DNA of 64,000 nucleotides from Branchiostoma floridae. Lineage: Eukaryota > Chordata > Leptocardii > Amphioxiformes > Branchiostomatidae. The notes below the pieces were generated by a model. The model ran no database searches, had not been told where the DNA came from, and worked only from the letters and a program-made list of their open reading frames with translations. Made by a program: the position numbers and the translations under genes. Below, one piece after another: positions 1-11,324 of this stretch (position 1 is its first letter; every line of letters begins with the position of its first letter). The stretch spans positions 7,542,205 through 7,606,204 of the forward strand of contig NC_049996.1 of the NCBI RefSeq assembly GCF_000003815.2, read 5' to 3'.

Positions 1-426
1 GTTAGATTGCTATGATTTGTTAACAAATTTCATTACTGGCCGTGTATTATGAATGTTGTATGCCGTGAATTCCATGTGCCGTGCCAGCCTGTAATGAGGC
101 ATTTATCCTCGTAGGCACGTAAACAAGTACTTTGTTTAGCTTAACACCTTTATTCAATACGCAGGGCTCAATCCCCCAGAGCTGAGACTTACAATGTACT
201 ATACAAATAACGATAAATTCCAGGTATGCCTGACTGGTAGTTCTGGTGCATAAAGAATGGCGACAAGTATCAGATTAATCCGACAATGCCTGCTTAAAGC
301 AACAAATGCCAAAAGCAAAGTTTCCTGCATTGATAATGTGGTGTTGTTTTGTGTACTTCACTGTAATCAGACACATTAGGTAGATGACACTATAAACTAC
401 ATGGACGTAGTGGTCTACATGTTTGG
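1..426. other. Intergenic, no feature seen
   Basis: No reading frame, splice-bounded exon or clear repeat was recognised here. The sequence is of ordinary composition and leads directly into the hairpin element that follows. Confidence 0.5.
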
Positions 427-647
427 TAGCCTCCATAGCAGGCTCTCTGGGGCCTTTTCCTGTCTTTTTTTTGGGGGGGGGGGGGGCGGCTCATAATACA
501 CTTTTCCTGGCCATTTCTTTTTGGACTGGGTCACTTGACTATTCGCCAATGGGCAAGTGACCCAGTGCATAGGAAATGGCCAGCAAAAGTGTATTATGAG
601 CAAAAAAGTCGGGGAAAAGGCCCCCAGAGAGCCTGCTATGGAGGCTA
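427..647. repeat. 220-bp hairpin MITE-like inverted repeat
   Basis: The left arm starts TAGCCTCCATAGCAGG and the right arm ends CCTGCTATGGAGGCTA. The arms are imperfect reverse complements almost to the centre near 545, and share the inner blocks ACTTTTCCTGGCCATTTC and TGGGTCACTTG. The left arm carries a run of about 14 G near 473-486 that breaks the pairing. No transposase is present, so this looks like a non-autonomous, fold-back DNA element. The family was not identified, and no clear target-site duplication is visible. Confidence 0.8.
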
Positions 648-695
648 AAGGTTTGTGGTGCTTCTGAAGAGTGAGTTGTTATTCTGTACGGGCGC

Positions 696-1665
696 CACTA
701 CAAAAGCCTTGCCGCAGTAAGGAATTGTAATCCATCATGTTCAGGCAGTAACCCGGGGCTGCCGAGTGACGGATGTATTTTCTGACATCATGAAGGACCA
801 GTTGGATCAGCTCGATTCGTCATCGCTGTTCGTACAGTCTTCCCAAGGTCTTACAGAGCCGATACTATCGGTACCAAGGTTAAGGTATGTTTCTGTCGCT
901 ACCTTCGAGTAGAAGGGACTGGTATACGTAAGACAGAACCAAACCTGTAAAAGGGACATCTTACTTAGTCTAGTGTGGTGTTACATACATTCGATCGAAT
1001 TCTTCCTCTAAGTTTGTCCTTTCTTAGACGCAACATCTTGAAGTTGTAGGTAAGAGTAAGAAAGACGGTAAGCCATGTTTTCCGAAAGTTCTTCTCTTGA
1101 AGTTTCCACGTAAAATAACGTTTGTGTCTATTTGGTGTTGCCAATAATAGTCGTATATAACCTCCGACCACATAAATCAGCGGAACAACGCTTTGACCTG
1201 TTGTAGACTCTATAATTACAGTGTGATTTATTGCCTTACGTCTACTCACGGTGGGGTGCCAAAATCAACACCCAAAACTGCACAATCCAACATATTTGGG
1301 GACAAAAACACACACAAATCAACACTTTCCACTTTTTTATCCAGCGTATGAAAATTAGATAGCGTAACACTGACTTTTATCTGTTCAAGGAAAGATACTA
1401 GTAAAGTTAAAGTTGCCTAATTTTTCTTCATTATTCGTGTTAAATGGTAGGGTAAAAAAACATAAATCTTTCGCTGTTACAGTGTGTTGCCAAATTGATA
1501 GGGCCTGTTATGGTCAGCTTTAATTTTCAACGAAAACTGTTAGTTTCCGTCTTCTTTCGTCTTTGCATCGCTCAAGACAGATCGTTCTAGATGTCATCAG
1601 TTTGTATGTCCTCATGAAAACTCATGTCCTGTGTACATCTCTGTTGTTTCCCACCCCACGTCGAA
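696..1665. repeat. Segmental duplication unit A, upstream of Gal3ST copy 1
   Basis: This stretch matches 3508-4446 in order, with many substitutions and small indels. The best block is ACAAAAGCCTTGCCGCAGTA through AAGGACCAGTTGGATCAGCTC. It lies upstream of Gal3ST exon 1 in both places, so the duplicated unit carried a promoter-side region plus at least exons 1-2. The block can be read as a short protein in unit B, but unit A lacks the matching frame, so coding is not supported. Confidence 0.8.
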
Positions 1666-1941
1666 GCCTGCATAGTACAAAAATGTCAGACGTAGAAAGC
1701 AGCCCACCCCGAGCAAAGGCTATTGTGATGTCTGAAATGTATTGTTGTTCCCGCGAATTTTCCGACATTGTATTTACTGTCACACAAGCGACAAATACTC
1801 TTTGGTAGGGATTAGAGACAAATCTTTACACTTAAAAAGTGGTTAAATCCTCTCTCGCCACCCTGTTTTCGAAGTAGTTTGTTCCACTTCCTCACCTTTG
1901 ACTCAAAACATTTGCCAATTATGTCTCATCTGTCATTCGAT

Positions 1942-2304
1942 NNNNNNNNNNNNNNNNNNNNNNNNNNNNNNNNNNNNNNNNNNNNNNNNNNNNNNNNNNN
2001 NNNNNNNNNNNNNNNNNNNNNNNNNNNNNNNNNNNNNNNNNNNNNNNNNNNNNNNNNNNNNNNNNNNNNNNNNNNNNNNNNNNNNNNNNNNNNNNNNNNN
2101 NNNNNNNNNNNNNNNNNNNNNNNNNNNNNNNNNNNNNNNNNNNNNNNNNNNNNNNNNNNNNNNNNNNNNNNNNNNNNNNNNNNNNNNNNNNNNNNNNNNN
2201 NNNNNNNNNNNNNNNNNNNNNNNNNNNNNNNNNNNNNNNNNNNNNNNNNNNNNNNNNNNNNNNNNNNNNNNNNNNNNNNNNNNNNNNNNNNNNNNNNNNN
2301 NNNN
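1942..2304. other. Assembly gap (363 N)
   Basis: A run of N ends 18 bases upstream of the first exon of Gal3ST copy 1. Its promoter and any 5' UTR are therefore not visible. Confidence 1.
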
Positions 2305-2322
2305 AGATCACAGCAAGCGAAG

Positions 2323-2701
2323 ATGAACACTAGGGTGCGTTTCACTGTAATGTTAACCATCGTTATCTGTGGACCTGGCGTTTATCATTATACCAAGGTT
2401 AGTACGTGCAATTAATGCTCCCCCTTGTTACAAATTGATTCCTATAAACGATGAAACATGCCCTTGGTGTTCAATAACTACTAACGTATTACAAAATATC
2501 GACAACTTTATCAGAACTTATTTTCAATTTGGATACCTATGCATATAGCCTGTAAACTCGCGGTTTGCCTAATGCACTTTGTGGCTATTCACAGTGCAAG
2601 ATGACCCTTCAAACGGAGATGTGTGCTCAACACGTGGACCACAAATATCGCGGGATATTCGACAGACACCTGAAGAACAATTTGCGGAACATGAGGCAAT
2701 G
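2323..2701 (+). pseudogene. Gal3ST-like copy 1: orphan exons 1 and 2
   Basis: Exon 1 (2323-2397, 25 codons, MNTRVRFTVMLTIVICG...) ends at a GT donor. It is the counterpart of the 75-nt first exons of copies 2 and 3 and encodes the short hydrophobic signal anchor. A second segment (about 2595-2701) matches exon 2 of copy 3: PQIS..QT.EE in one frame corresponds to PQIS..QTSEE there. However, the conserved N-terminal part (MTLQ) and this C-terminal part are in different frames, so a frameshift has occurred. None of the catalytic exons 3-7 follows before copy 2 begins. I read it as a non-functional 5' fragment of a partial tandem duplication. It could instead act as an alternative first exon for copy 2, but the frameshift argues against exon 2 being used. 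Confidence 0.7.
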
Positions 2702-3507
2702 GTACGTACGGATTTATTTTTGTGTCCACCTTTAACATCTTTACCAGCCATTTGGTGTACAAGAACTGGTAGAGGGAAGGAGCTAAAACTATCCCTTTGG
2801 TCTTTACTTCATCTATGTGAGACAATCGTACTACAGCTTCACTCGGTTGAACTTGATGGTCTTCTTACCACTAATGCCAGAAACATGAACTTACATGTAC
2901 ACACAGACATAATAGAGCCTTACCTGCTTACTGGCCATGGAAAATTTGAAAAGGAATTATTAGGTACAAATTAGAAATTGACTGATAAACAAATTCATTT
3001 TGGATTGGTCTTTCGCAAAATTACTGTTAGTATTATATTTTTAGTGTGTTAGTCCACCCCACTTGTGTCCTACATATTTTTCACAACTCAGAAATTAAAG
3101 AAGATCCAGATACACTTAGACCTTTCTTTAGCGGCCACTCAATGTACTGGAGAAATGTGGCCACTATAGACAGGTGGCCATTAAATCGCCACGATCGTAC
3201 GAGCAATAAGTTACACATAATTTCAGTACCCACTAATCTTTGTTTACAAAGTAACATTGTCTCACATGTCAACTTACCCTGCCACAGTCAAATCTACCGA
3301 AAATGATTGATATTGCCACGCGGAATATTGATAAATTCTCCGACAAAGACTTGCACTCTAATGTTCAAGACATGCGTACCTTCCGCTAAACTCGGCGCAG
3401 GGTAACATACGGCCGCAATATGCAGTGTTTATGTATCTACAGGACCCGAAATCGTGTGGCCGTGGCCGTGTTGGACAGGTTGCTACTAATGTTGCAGGTG
3501 GGACAAC
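2702..3507. other. Intergenic between copy 1 fragment and unit B
   Basis: No catalytic Gal3ST exon and no recognisable domain was seen on either strand. Short open frames here show no splice context or family similarity. Confidence 0.5.
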
Positions 3508-4446
3508 AAAAGCCTTGCCGCAGTATGGAATTGTAATCCATCATGATCAGGCAGTAACCCGGGGCTGCCGAGTGACGGATGTATTTTCTGACATCATGAA
3601 GGACCAGTTGGATCAGCTCTAGTCGTCATCGCTGTTCGTACAGTCTTCCCAAGGTCTCCGATAGTATCTCTACCAAGGTATGTTTCTGTCGCTAACTTCG
3701 AGTACAAGGGACTGGTATACGTAAGACAGAAGCAAACCTGTACAAGGGCCATCTTTCGGTAACTCCGATCACGCTAGTGTGGTGTTTCATACGGCTGATC
3801 GAATTCTCCCTCTTAAGTCTATTTTTCTTGGACCTGGCATCTTGACGCTGTAGGTAAGAGTTGTGGAGACATCAAGCCATCTGTCTTTGGCAGTTCTTTT
3901 CTTGAAGTTTCGGTGTAAGACTAGATTTGTGTCTTTGGTGTTGTCAAACGTACCGAAGGTCGTATATAACCACCGACAACATAAATCAAGGGAACAACGC
4001 TTTGACTGTAATTACACTGTGATTTACTGTCTTACGTCCGCTCAAGGTGGGGTGCCAAAATCAACTTACACCTAAACATGTACCAAACACCATTTTTTTA
4101 CTGAAATACACACTCAAAGTAACACTTTTCAGCATATAAAAGTTACAAAACGTTGCACAGACTTTTATTCGTTTATAGAATTATTATTTATCAAGTTGTC
4201 CTTCATTATTGTGTGCAACATGTACATGTAAAATAGTCGAGTAAAATGACAACAAATCTTTTCCTGTCGATATTTGTTGTCCTATTTATCGAACCAGTTG
4301 TGATCGGCTTTGAGCGAACCCGTTAATATCTCTTTTGCCATCCCCGAATCACTATGAACAGATCATTTTGGATTCCGTTAACTCGTATTTTACGACAGAT
4401 AACCATGTGTACATGTTTGTTGTTGTTGATGCCCACCCCACCCCGT
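3508..4446. repeat. Segmental duplication unit B, upstream of Gal3ST copy 2
   Basis: This is the second copy of the 696-1665 sequence, offset by about 2.8 kb. It lies upstream of exon 1 of copy 2. A 65-codon frame spans 3425-3622, but the corresponding frame is not kept in unit A, so I do not call it a gene. Confidence 0.8.
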
Positions 4447-4633
4447 AGCCGGTCACTGGGCGTGATTAGAGTAGAGTAGAGTTGTTTGTTTACAACAGTG
4501 CGATTTGATAAATGCATTGAGCTATATGTGGTCATGGATATACATCATCACACTCAAGTCTTTGTACACAAATATTCATCGAAAGCCATTTACAGATATA
4601 CAACTAACTGGGTTCCACTCTACTAACCATGGG

Positions 4634-4812
4634 ATAAGTCCTTTCACAGAGATCAGAACGCATATGTGACGACAGCAATTCTAGGTGATATGTCAAAGGT
4701 AAAGGCCATGAAAAATCAAACAGTCTCAACCAATGTTTCGATTCGCATAACTAAGTCCAGAAGGTTTTGTTGACTTTTCAGGGCCTTTGACATATTACCT
4801 AGAATTAAGGAA
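4634..4812. repeat. Truncated fold-back MITE upstream of Gal3ST copy 2
   Basis: The arm AATTCTAGGTGATATGTCAA is followed after a short spacer by its reverse complement TTGACATATTACCTAGAATT. The outer part of the right arm, present in the related copy at 11011-11240, is missing. The same element sits at the equivalent place upstream of copy 3, so it was present before copies 2 and 3 duplicated. Confidence 0.75.
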
Positions 4813-4904
4813 CGCAAGGGTATATTTGGCTGAGACAATTCCAGTTGTCTAACTGTTAACTTGTCTTTGATTGTATTCCTATCACTAGACCACAACAAGC
4901 AAAG

Positions 4905-7873
4905 ATGAGCCCTAGAGCAATTTTCACTGTGATGTTAGCCATCGTCGTCAATGGGACTGCCATTTATTATTATTCCCAGGTTAGTAACATACCAAGTAGC
5001 ACTTCCTCTAATTACAAATTAGTTGTTTTAGATTAATGAAGAATCATGGTCTTTGAGATCAACAACCTCTGGGACATTTTCAACCATTGAATTTTGTGCA
5101 ACTTGTTTTAGATCTGAATGTTCTTGGGAAATCTTCTTGCATTTAGCCTGTGAGTTAACCCTATTACTTATCTAAANNNNNNNNNNNNNNNNNNNNNNNN
5201 NNNNNNNNNNNNNNNNNNNNNNNNNNNNNNNNNNNNNNNNNNNNNNNNNNNNNNNNNNNNNNNNNNNNNNNNNNNNNNNNNNNNNNNNNNNNNNNNNNNN
5301 NNNNNNNNNNNNNNNNNNNNNNNNNNNNNNNNNNNNNNNNNNNNNNNNNNNNNNNNNNNNNNNNNNNNNNNNNNNNNNNNNNNNNNNNNNNNNNNNNNNN
5401 NNNNNNNNNNNNNNNNNNNNNNNNNNNNNNNNNNNNNNNNNNNNNNNNNNNNNNNNNNNNNNNNNNNNNNNNNNNNNNNNNNNNNNNNNNNNNNNNNNNN
5501 NNNNNNNNNNNNNNNNNNNNNNNNNNNNNNNNTAACATGATGTCATGATGCTATCATGCTTTAAGGATAGACATGGAGTACACACAATAAGTGTCTGCTA
5601 AACGTACAGAGAAAGTCACAATAATATATCTGATTATCTGGCGAATGTACACTTATGTAAAATATGACCAGAGGTGTTTACGGGAGAAATGTGGTAACAA
5701 GAAAAAAACAACTTTTTTCAGCGACCAACCTTACCTTAAAGACCACAACAGGACGGAAACAGTAATGTCATTAAAGAGTTGTCATCCCCGAAGAAAGTTC
5801 GTCTTCATCAAAACGCACAAGACCGGGAGCTGTACTGCCGTGAACATCTTCCAGAGATACGCCATCAGTCACCATCTGTCTGTGCTGATGCCAACCGGAG
5901 GGAATCTGCTCTCATGGCCCTTCCCTCCTGCAGAAGAGGACTATGTCCACACCCCAGATGAACAGTATGACGTCCTGCTGAGCCACATGGTGTACAATAA
6001 AACATGGCTACGGACCAAGTTCCCGGCTAACACAGCCTACATATGTAAGGGACGATTACGTATACTCAAACCGTACACACAAGTAAGATGGATTTAGGTA
6101 GAAATACCAGAGTCAAAAGCTAAAAATGATTTTTTTGCTCAGAGTTTTTCATTTACCATAACCATATTTGATCTCGTCATTAGTTAGCGTTCAAGCAGCG
6201 TCAAACAACCAACGACAAAACAGTCATCTCCTTTTGGGTTGTTGCATTTGCTGTGATATGTGTAATTCACTATACAGACTTTAATCAGTAGCTTAAATGG
6301 CAAATTTAAGTACAAATTAATCTGTGACAACCATGACATTGTACATATGGGACAATATATATGGATTCTTATTACATATGGCAGAAGATGTACATGTCTT
6401 CTATGATTGTTTGTTGCAATAAAATTCGTTCTATCTTTGGTTCACACACAGCCATCCTCAGAGAGCCAAGCAGCCATTTGAGATCGGCCATAAACTACTA
6501 CAGTCTACCCGAGCTGCTGAAGATCGAGTCTAAGAACCCTGTCCAGACGTTTCTGCAGGACCCGTGGAAGTACAAGGACCTGTCTGAGGCTTACTTTGAC
6601 TTCTGTAATGTAACCTGGGACGGCACCAGGAACTTCCTGTCATTTGATTTGGGGTACCCTACAGAGGGAGCAGAGGATAAGGTATTTATGTCTAAATTGG
6701 GCAAATTTCATGACTCCGATTCTTTTTCGTTTCGTTGAATTCGTTGTTGTGATTTTAGTTACGAAGCTCTTTCTACAATGGTTCATGTGATGGTTATTGA
6801 AACCCCTGACCGTTTCCCATCGATTCTCAGAATTCATTCCCGATCTCGAACTAGTGCCAAAGACTAGCCATTGCACGTAAACTTACATCCCATCATTTTC
6901 TCTATCTAAAAGGAACGAGCTCGTAGGTACATCAGTGAACTAGAAGCGGACTTCACGCTGGTCTTGCTGCTGGAACATCTGGACGAGTCTCTGGTTCTCC
7001 TCAGACGTCTGATGTGCTGGGAGGTGCGAGACGTTCTGTACGACATCGAGGCAAAGAACAACCGGACTTACCCGTACAAATCTTACATCCCCACCGCCGA
7101 GGAACTCGCCAACCTCCGCCGGTGGAAGGCCGTGGATTACTTACTGTATGACACGTTCAACGCCTCCTTGTGGAGGAAGATTGCAGCACAGGTAAATCCC
7201 CTGTCACAGGTGTATAGGACTACTTTTCTTAAGAACCATTTTGCTCCTCTTAACGCATCTAAGAAGAATATGACTTTGTAGCAGTAGGCAACGTCGCCGA
7301 CCGACTTCCAACCACAGATGACCTTGCTATGCAGCATGGTCTAGAGAAGGTTGGGCGGCCATAGTTGGCACTGCGAGACAGGTGCGCTTAATGAACAGAA
7401 TAAGGATACTAGAGAAGCGAAATTGAAAATGACAAAAGGAGCCCTTGCTTGTTTGATGCTCTTGATGTTCAATACCTGATCATCTGTTGTCACAGGGTCC
7501 AGATTTTTACGAAGAGCTCCACTACTTTCGAGAAGTGAGGAAGAGTGTCAGCAAGTTCTGCCACACGCGTAAACGTAGAAGGAGTCGCCATCATCAACAG
7601 CCTCTCATCATAAAGGCGTCCAAGTGGAGTCCGCAGTTTGCGGTAGATTCCATGTACTGCAGAGGTATACAATACACGGTATGTAGTGGATTCCTTACGC
7701 TTCAATCTTGAACGATATGGCCACTAATACACAATTGCAAAGATGTATACTTCTTCTACCGAGGCAGCTGCTAATACTACTGCACCAACTGCTACTACTA
7801 CTATTACTACTACTACATGTACTACTACTACATGTACTACTACTACTATTACTACTACTACTACTACTACATG

Positions 7874-7906
<33 letters not shown>

Positions 7907-8324
7907 TACTACATGTACCACCACTACATGTGCTACTACTACATGTGCAACTACTACTACTACTACTACTACTTCTACTACTACATGTACTACTACTACA
8001 TGTGCTACTACTACTACCACTACTAGTAAGTCTAAAGTTTTAAAGTAAAACACCTATTTGTTTCAGATATTCTATTGAAGTTTCACACGAACCGTGATAA
8101 GTTGTGTAAGTTGTTACATTGTACCTTTGTTTCTAACACAGGAAATTGAACTTGGGAAGTATATCAGAAAACGTGCATCAGCGAAAGACAAGGAAGAGAG
8201 GAAAATCATGAGAGTCGCCGAAAACGTGCTTCGTATTGTCCATGGTCTACCTACTGTAAAATTCCAATACGACGGTAGAAGCAAAAATGGAAAGATGATA
8301 GTGCCACGTAAAGCCAACCTTTGA
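4905..8324 (+). CDS. Galactose-3-O-sulfotransferase-like, copy 2 (7 exons)
   Basis: Predicted Golgi type II sulfotransferase of the Gal3ST family, which transfers sulfate from PAPS to the 3-hydroxyl of galactose. Exons: 4905-4979 (signal anchor), exon 2 hidden in the N gap, 5722-6044, 6452-6681, 6913-7191, 7496-7678 and 8142-8324. All have GT donors and AG acceptors, and the phases agree throughout. Exon 3 carries the 5'-phosphosulfate loop FVFIKTHKTGS. Exon 4 opens with ILREPSSHLRSAINYY, the 3'-phosphate-binding region. Exon 5 has EHLDESLVLLRRLMCWE, a hallmark block of the family. With an exon 2 the size of copy 3's, the protein would be about 455 residues. It is a tandem paralogue of copy 3, and its last intron holds a long TAC microsatellite. 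The acceptor substrate cannot be told from sequence. Joining across the gap is inferred. Confidence 0.85.
5177..5532. other. Assembly gap (356 N) covering exon 2 of copy 2
   Basis: In copy 3, exon 2 starts 278 nt after the start of exon 1. The same offset from 4905 falls at 5183, inside these Ns, so the missing exon of copy 2 is expected here. Confidence 0.95.
7783..8027. repeat. TAC/ACATGT composite microsatellite in last intron of copy 2
   Basis: About 245 bases of TAC triplets are interspersed with ACATGTAC units. It lies in the intron between exons 6 and 7. Long open frames on both strands here (poly-Leu, poly-Thr, poly-Tyr, poly-Val) are artefacts of triplet repetition. Confidence 0.95.
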
Positions 8325-9397
8325 GTGTACCCAACTATATAGCCCAACCTAGGGGAGCTACCAAGTGAACATATTGTCGTCTACAATATAAGAGACTATT
8401 TAACGTACACTGTGATGGTTGCAGGAAACCAACAAGCATTGTGTACCTTTATTTGGTACATCACAAACGACGAATATACAAAATGATGATGCAGATGAAC
8501 TTCAAAGGGTGTGGGTATGCCATTTTCGTTACGTCTTTGTTATGAAGATTTATTAAAACTAATACTGGGGCTATAACAAATAAGAAAGATATTAAGAATA
8601 AGACAATCAAACTAAGGCAGAAGTACCTTTAAACTTCAAACTTTATTGCACAATCAACATGGCAGTTCCTAATGAAACTTAATTGAATAGATTTTACATA
8701 ATTTTTGCCTCCTACAGCATTGCAATGATTTAACATACAAACAGCAAAACTTTATAAATTTGTCATCAACGTTTAAAGAGCTTGTCATGGACATGGATAG
8801 AGTATCGAGATAAAGGCATTATTGCGTATGTTAGTTTGACTTATGGGATGTTTAAGAGCAAATGTCTATAAGGATCAAACAATAGTGCTCAGGGTCAAAA
8901 CATCAATTTGCCTCATATTTTGCAGCAAACTTGGCCCACAACCCCTCAAAATAGCTTTATTTCCTGTCAAAACCCATTGTTGCCATGGCAACAGCCAAAA
9001 CAAATTTTGAGTCCATTTTCACAGATTTTTGCATGTCAACGACTTGGCCAAGTTAAGGACTTACTGTCAAACGATTTATCGCAACGAATATAGAAAAGGA
9101 TCGTATTAGACTGATATCTACACAAATACAAAATACGCGTGTGAAGTCGATGTACATATAGATTTCTGTCCATTGGCAGCCTCAAAACAATACCATGCTT
9201 TCAGTCTTCAAAAAACTTGATTTTTTGCTCAACCTTGAGGAGGCAGAAGACTCAATGTGTAAAATATTTTTGCTTGAAATGTATAACGGATACATATATT
9301 TTATAGGATATATTATAGGAGATGAATTGTCAAATATTTTTATGAATAAAGGGGTTGGATGACTTAAGCAAGAAGATTGCTTTTGTTGGTCTGTAAG
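8325..9397. other. AT-rich 3' flank of copy 2
   Basis: This holds the 3' flank of copy 2, which resembles the flank of copy 3 up to about 8630 (both include the block TTGTGATGGTTGCAGGAAACCAACA with small changes). Beyond that it is AT-rich with no gene seen. A perfect palindromic X-box-like site lies at 8979-8992. Confidence 0.5.
8979..8992. promoter_or_regulatory. Perfect X-box-like palindrome GTTGCCATGGCAAC
   Basis: This 14-base palindrome matches the symmetrical form of the RFX-factor X-box (GTNRCC, short spacer, RGYAAC). It lies about 0.65 kb past the stop of copy 2 and over 2 kb before copy 3. Function is not shown; it may be chance or part of a repeat. Confidence 0.3.
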
Positions 9398-10246
9398 GCC
9401 ACGTTAATTTGATTATATGGATGACATCCGCGCTCGCACCAATTTTCGGCCATTTCCAAAAAAAAAAGAAGTTTTCGACCACACAATAAATTGTGCAAAG
9501 CAGCTGTAGAATGAGCACAAATATTCCGTAGATTGAAAAAAAAGTATCAAAAAACAGACAACTAATGCCATAGAATGCACAAAATGAATCTAAAGTCAAA
9601 GAATAAGATGTGAAAGGACAGAAAGAAAAAAAAATCTATTGTTGGTTGGGGGAGGTACCAGTACAGAAATTTCCAGGTCCGGACATGAACCTGGACCTGA
9701 TTGTCTGTGGAAACTTGAGAACTGGCAATACTCAAAATAATGGTAATTGGTCAATTTTGCTACAAAGGAATCTGTTTGGTGGATTATTGGACTCCCACTG
9801 CATTTTAAAATCCCATCTCCATGTAATAAAGGCTAACTGTCTCTGTACCTTTGACTGTAGAAACTTGGTGCAATTGACTACACTCTACTTGACTTCGCTC
9901 TTGTTGTCTTCTTGGCCCCCCGGTTAGACCCCAAATGGCTGCCGACATACTGTATCCATTTTGTAATTGGCGAAACCTGTTCCTATGTGTTTTTTTTCAG
10001 GTCTGTTTTTTTCGTAATGGTCCAAGAAGAAAAAAATGTTTTGCACCCGTATGATGTACTGGTCCCTACGCCTAACTGTTGGTATACCATACTATGTGTG
10101 TTTAGTCCTATGTTCAACCTTCCTGGCCACTTTGATTTCATACTGAAGGCAAATTTTTTGGGGCCAAACTTTTTTTTATTCGCTCGCTCGCATCAGTTTT
10201 GGAGTTCCCGGAGGATGTCATCCATATAATCAAATCAACATGGCCT
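9398..10246. mobile_element. Non-autonomous TIR transposon, PIF/Harbinger-like by flanks
   Basis: The left end GGCCACGTTAATTTGATTAT continues ATGGATGACATCC. The right end is its reverse complement with few changes (GGATGTCATCCATATAATCA...GGCC). Both ends abut TAA, which would be a 3-bp target duplication of the PIF/Harbinger TWA type; that assignment is inference. The interior has no transposase ORF. A relative occurs at about 28955-29150 and a lone end near 63585. Confidence 0.65.
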
Positions 10247-11010
10247 AAGGTGTGAGAAGCTTGGGAAAGTTTCATTGATTTCAATGAAAAATTGTCTTCT
10301 TTCGGAATTGTAACATAAACATTGACTATTAAAATGTAGTTCATATTGCACTGCATTCTTTGAACAGTATTTACATATAAAATAAAATGCAATGAGGATC
10401 TTATTTATGTCTACAGGCATCATTCTACATAACAAACCTGATTTGTGTGGCGAAGGTATGTCTTCGGGGAACTCTAGTTCTTGTTACTATTTATCATATC
10501 GTTTTGTTGGGACAACAGAGCGTCTACTTGTAAAGGATGTGTACATGTGTCCAGTTGTCTTAATCATTGTTGTTTATAGTTATTTGTGTTTGATTAAGTA
10601 ACATAGTTACCGTGACGAATTAGCAGATAATTGAGTTTGTGTAGTACCTCAGGTGTGCACCACAGGTGAATGATCAGGCGAACAGAGCACGATTTACAGG
10701 TGTTGGGTACGTATTTATGATAGTGCTGGAGAAGTCTATGTATTCGACATGGAGCACGCGTACGACATGTAGAAAACACCAAGATCATTGTTTAAGGTAA
10801 TGAAATATCTATTTTTGTTTAAGTTCTTGTATTTCAACAAAAGTAGTTGTTGTTTGGTGCTGTGTTTATACCAGTCCGATTTAATCAATGCATTGAGCTA
10901 TATGTGGCCATGGATATACATCATCACACCCAAGTCTTTGTACACAAAATGTTATCGAAAGCCATATACAAATGTACAACTAACTGGCTTCCACTCTACT
11001 GACCATGGAA
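10247..11010. other. Intergenic with a dispersed-repeat end
   Basis: A short block near 10450 (GGCGAAGGTATGTCTTCG then GGAACTCTAGTTC) matches the 3' end motif of the larger repeat at 44803-45720, so it is probably a solo end. From 10880 the sequence matches 4495-4630, which marks the start of the copy 2/copy 3 duplication. Confidence 0.5.
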
Positions 11011-11240
11011 TAAGCCCTTTCACAGAGATCAGAAAACAAGTGCAGCGACAGCAATTCTAGGTAATATGTCAATGGTAAAGGCCCTGAAAAAGAAAACATT
11101 CCTTGTCTCGACCATTGTTTCGATTTGCATAACAATGCCCTGGCGGGTTTTGTTTACTTTTTCAGGGCCTTTATACCTTTGACATATTACCTAGAATTCC
11201 TATCGCCGCACATGCGCTCTGATCTCTGTGAAAGGCCTTA
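11011..11240. repeat. Complete fold-back MITE upstream of Gal3ST copy 3
   Basis: The arms run from TAAGCCCTTTCACAGAGATCAG to its counterpart CTGATCTCTGTGAAAGGCCTTA, and include AATTCTAGGTAATATGTCAA and its reverse complement. The element is about 230 bp with no coding capacity. It lies about 85 bp upstream of the copy 3 start codon and so could sit in or near its promoter. Confidence 0.85.
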
Positions 11241-11324
11241 TAGAGGGAAAGCGGATCATATACATTTGATAAGTATTAACTTGTCTTTGACTGTGTTCCA
11301 ATCACTAGACCACAACAAGCAAAG

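Noticed and set aside
1879-2415. Long open frames across the N run, both strands
   Set aside because: They consist almost entirely of unknown residues; the frame is open only because N is not a stop. The same holds for 5164-5585 and 39081-39437.
2579-2974. 131-codon ORF running through exon 2 of copy 1
   Set aside because: Only its first third resembles Gal3ST exon 2; the rest is read-through past a GT donor into intron-like sequence.
3425-3622. 65-codon ORF in duplicated unit B
   Set aside because: The matching frame is not kept in unit A and no domain is recognisable.
7708-8053. Poly-Leu, poly-Thr, poly-Tyr and poly-Val ORFs
   Set aside because: They are frames of the TAC microsatellite inside an intron of Gal3ST copy 2.
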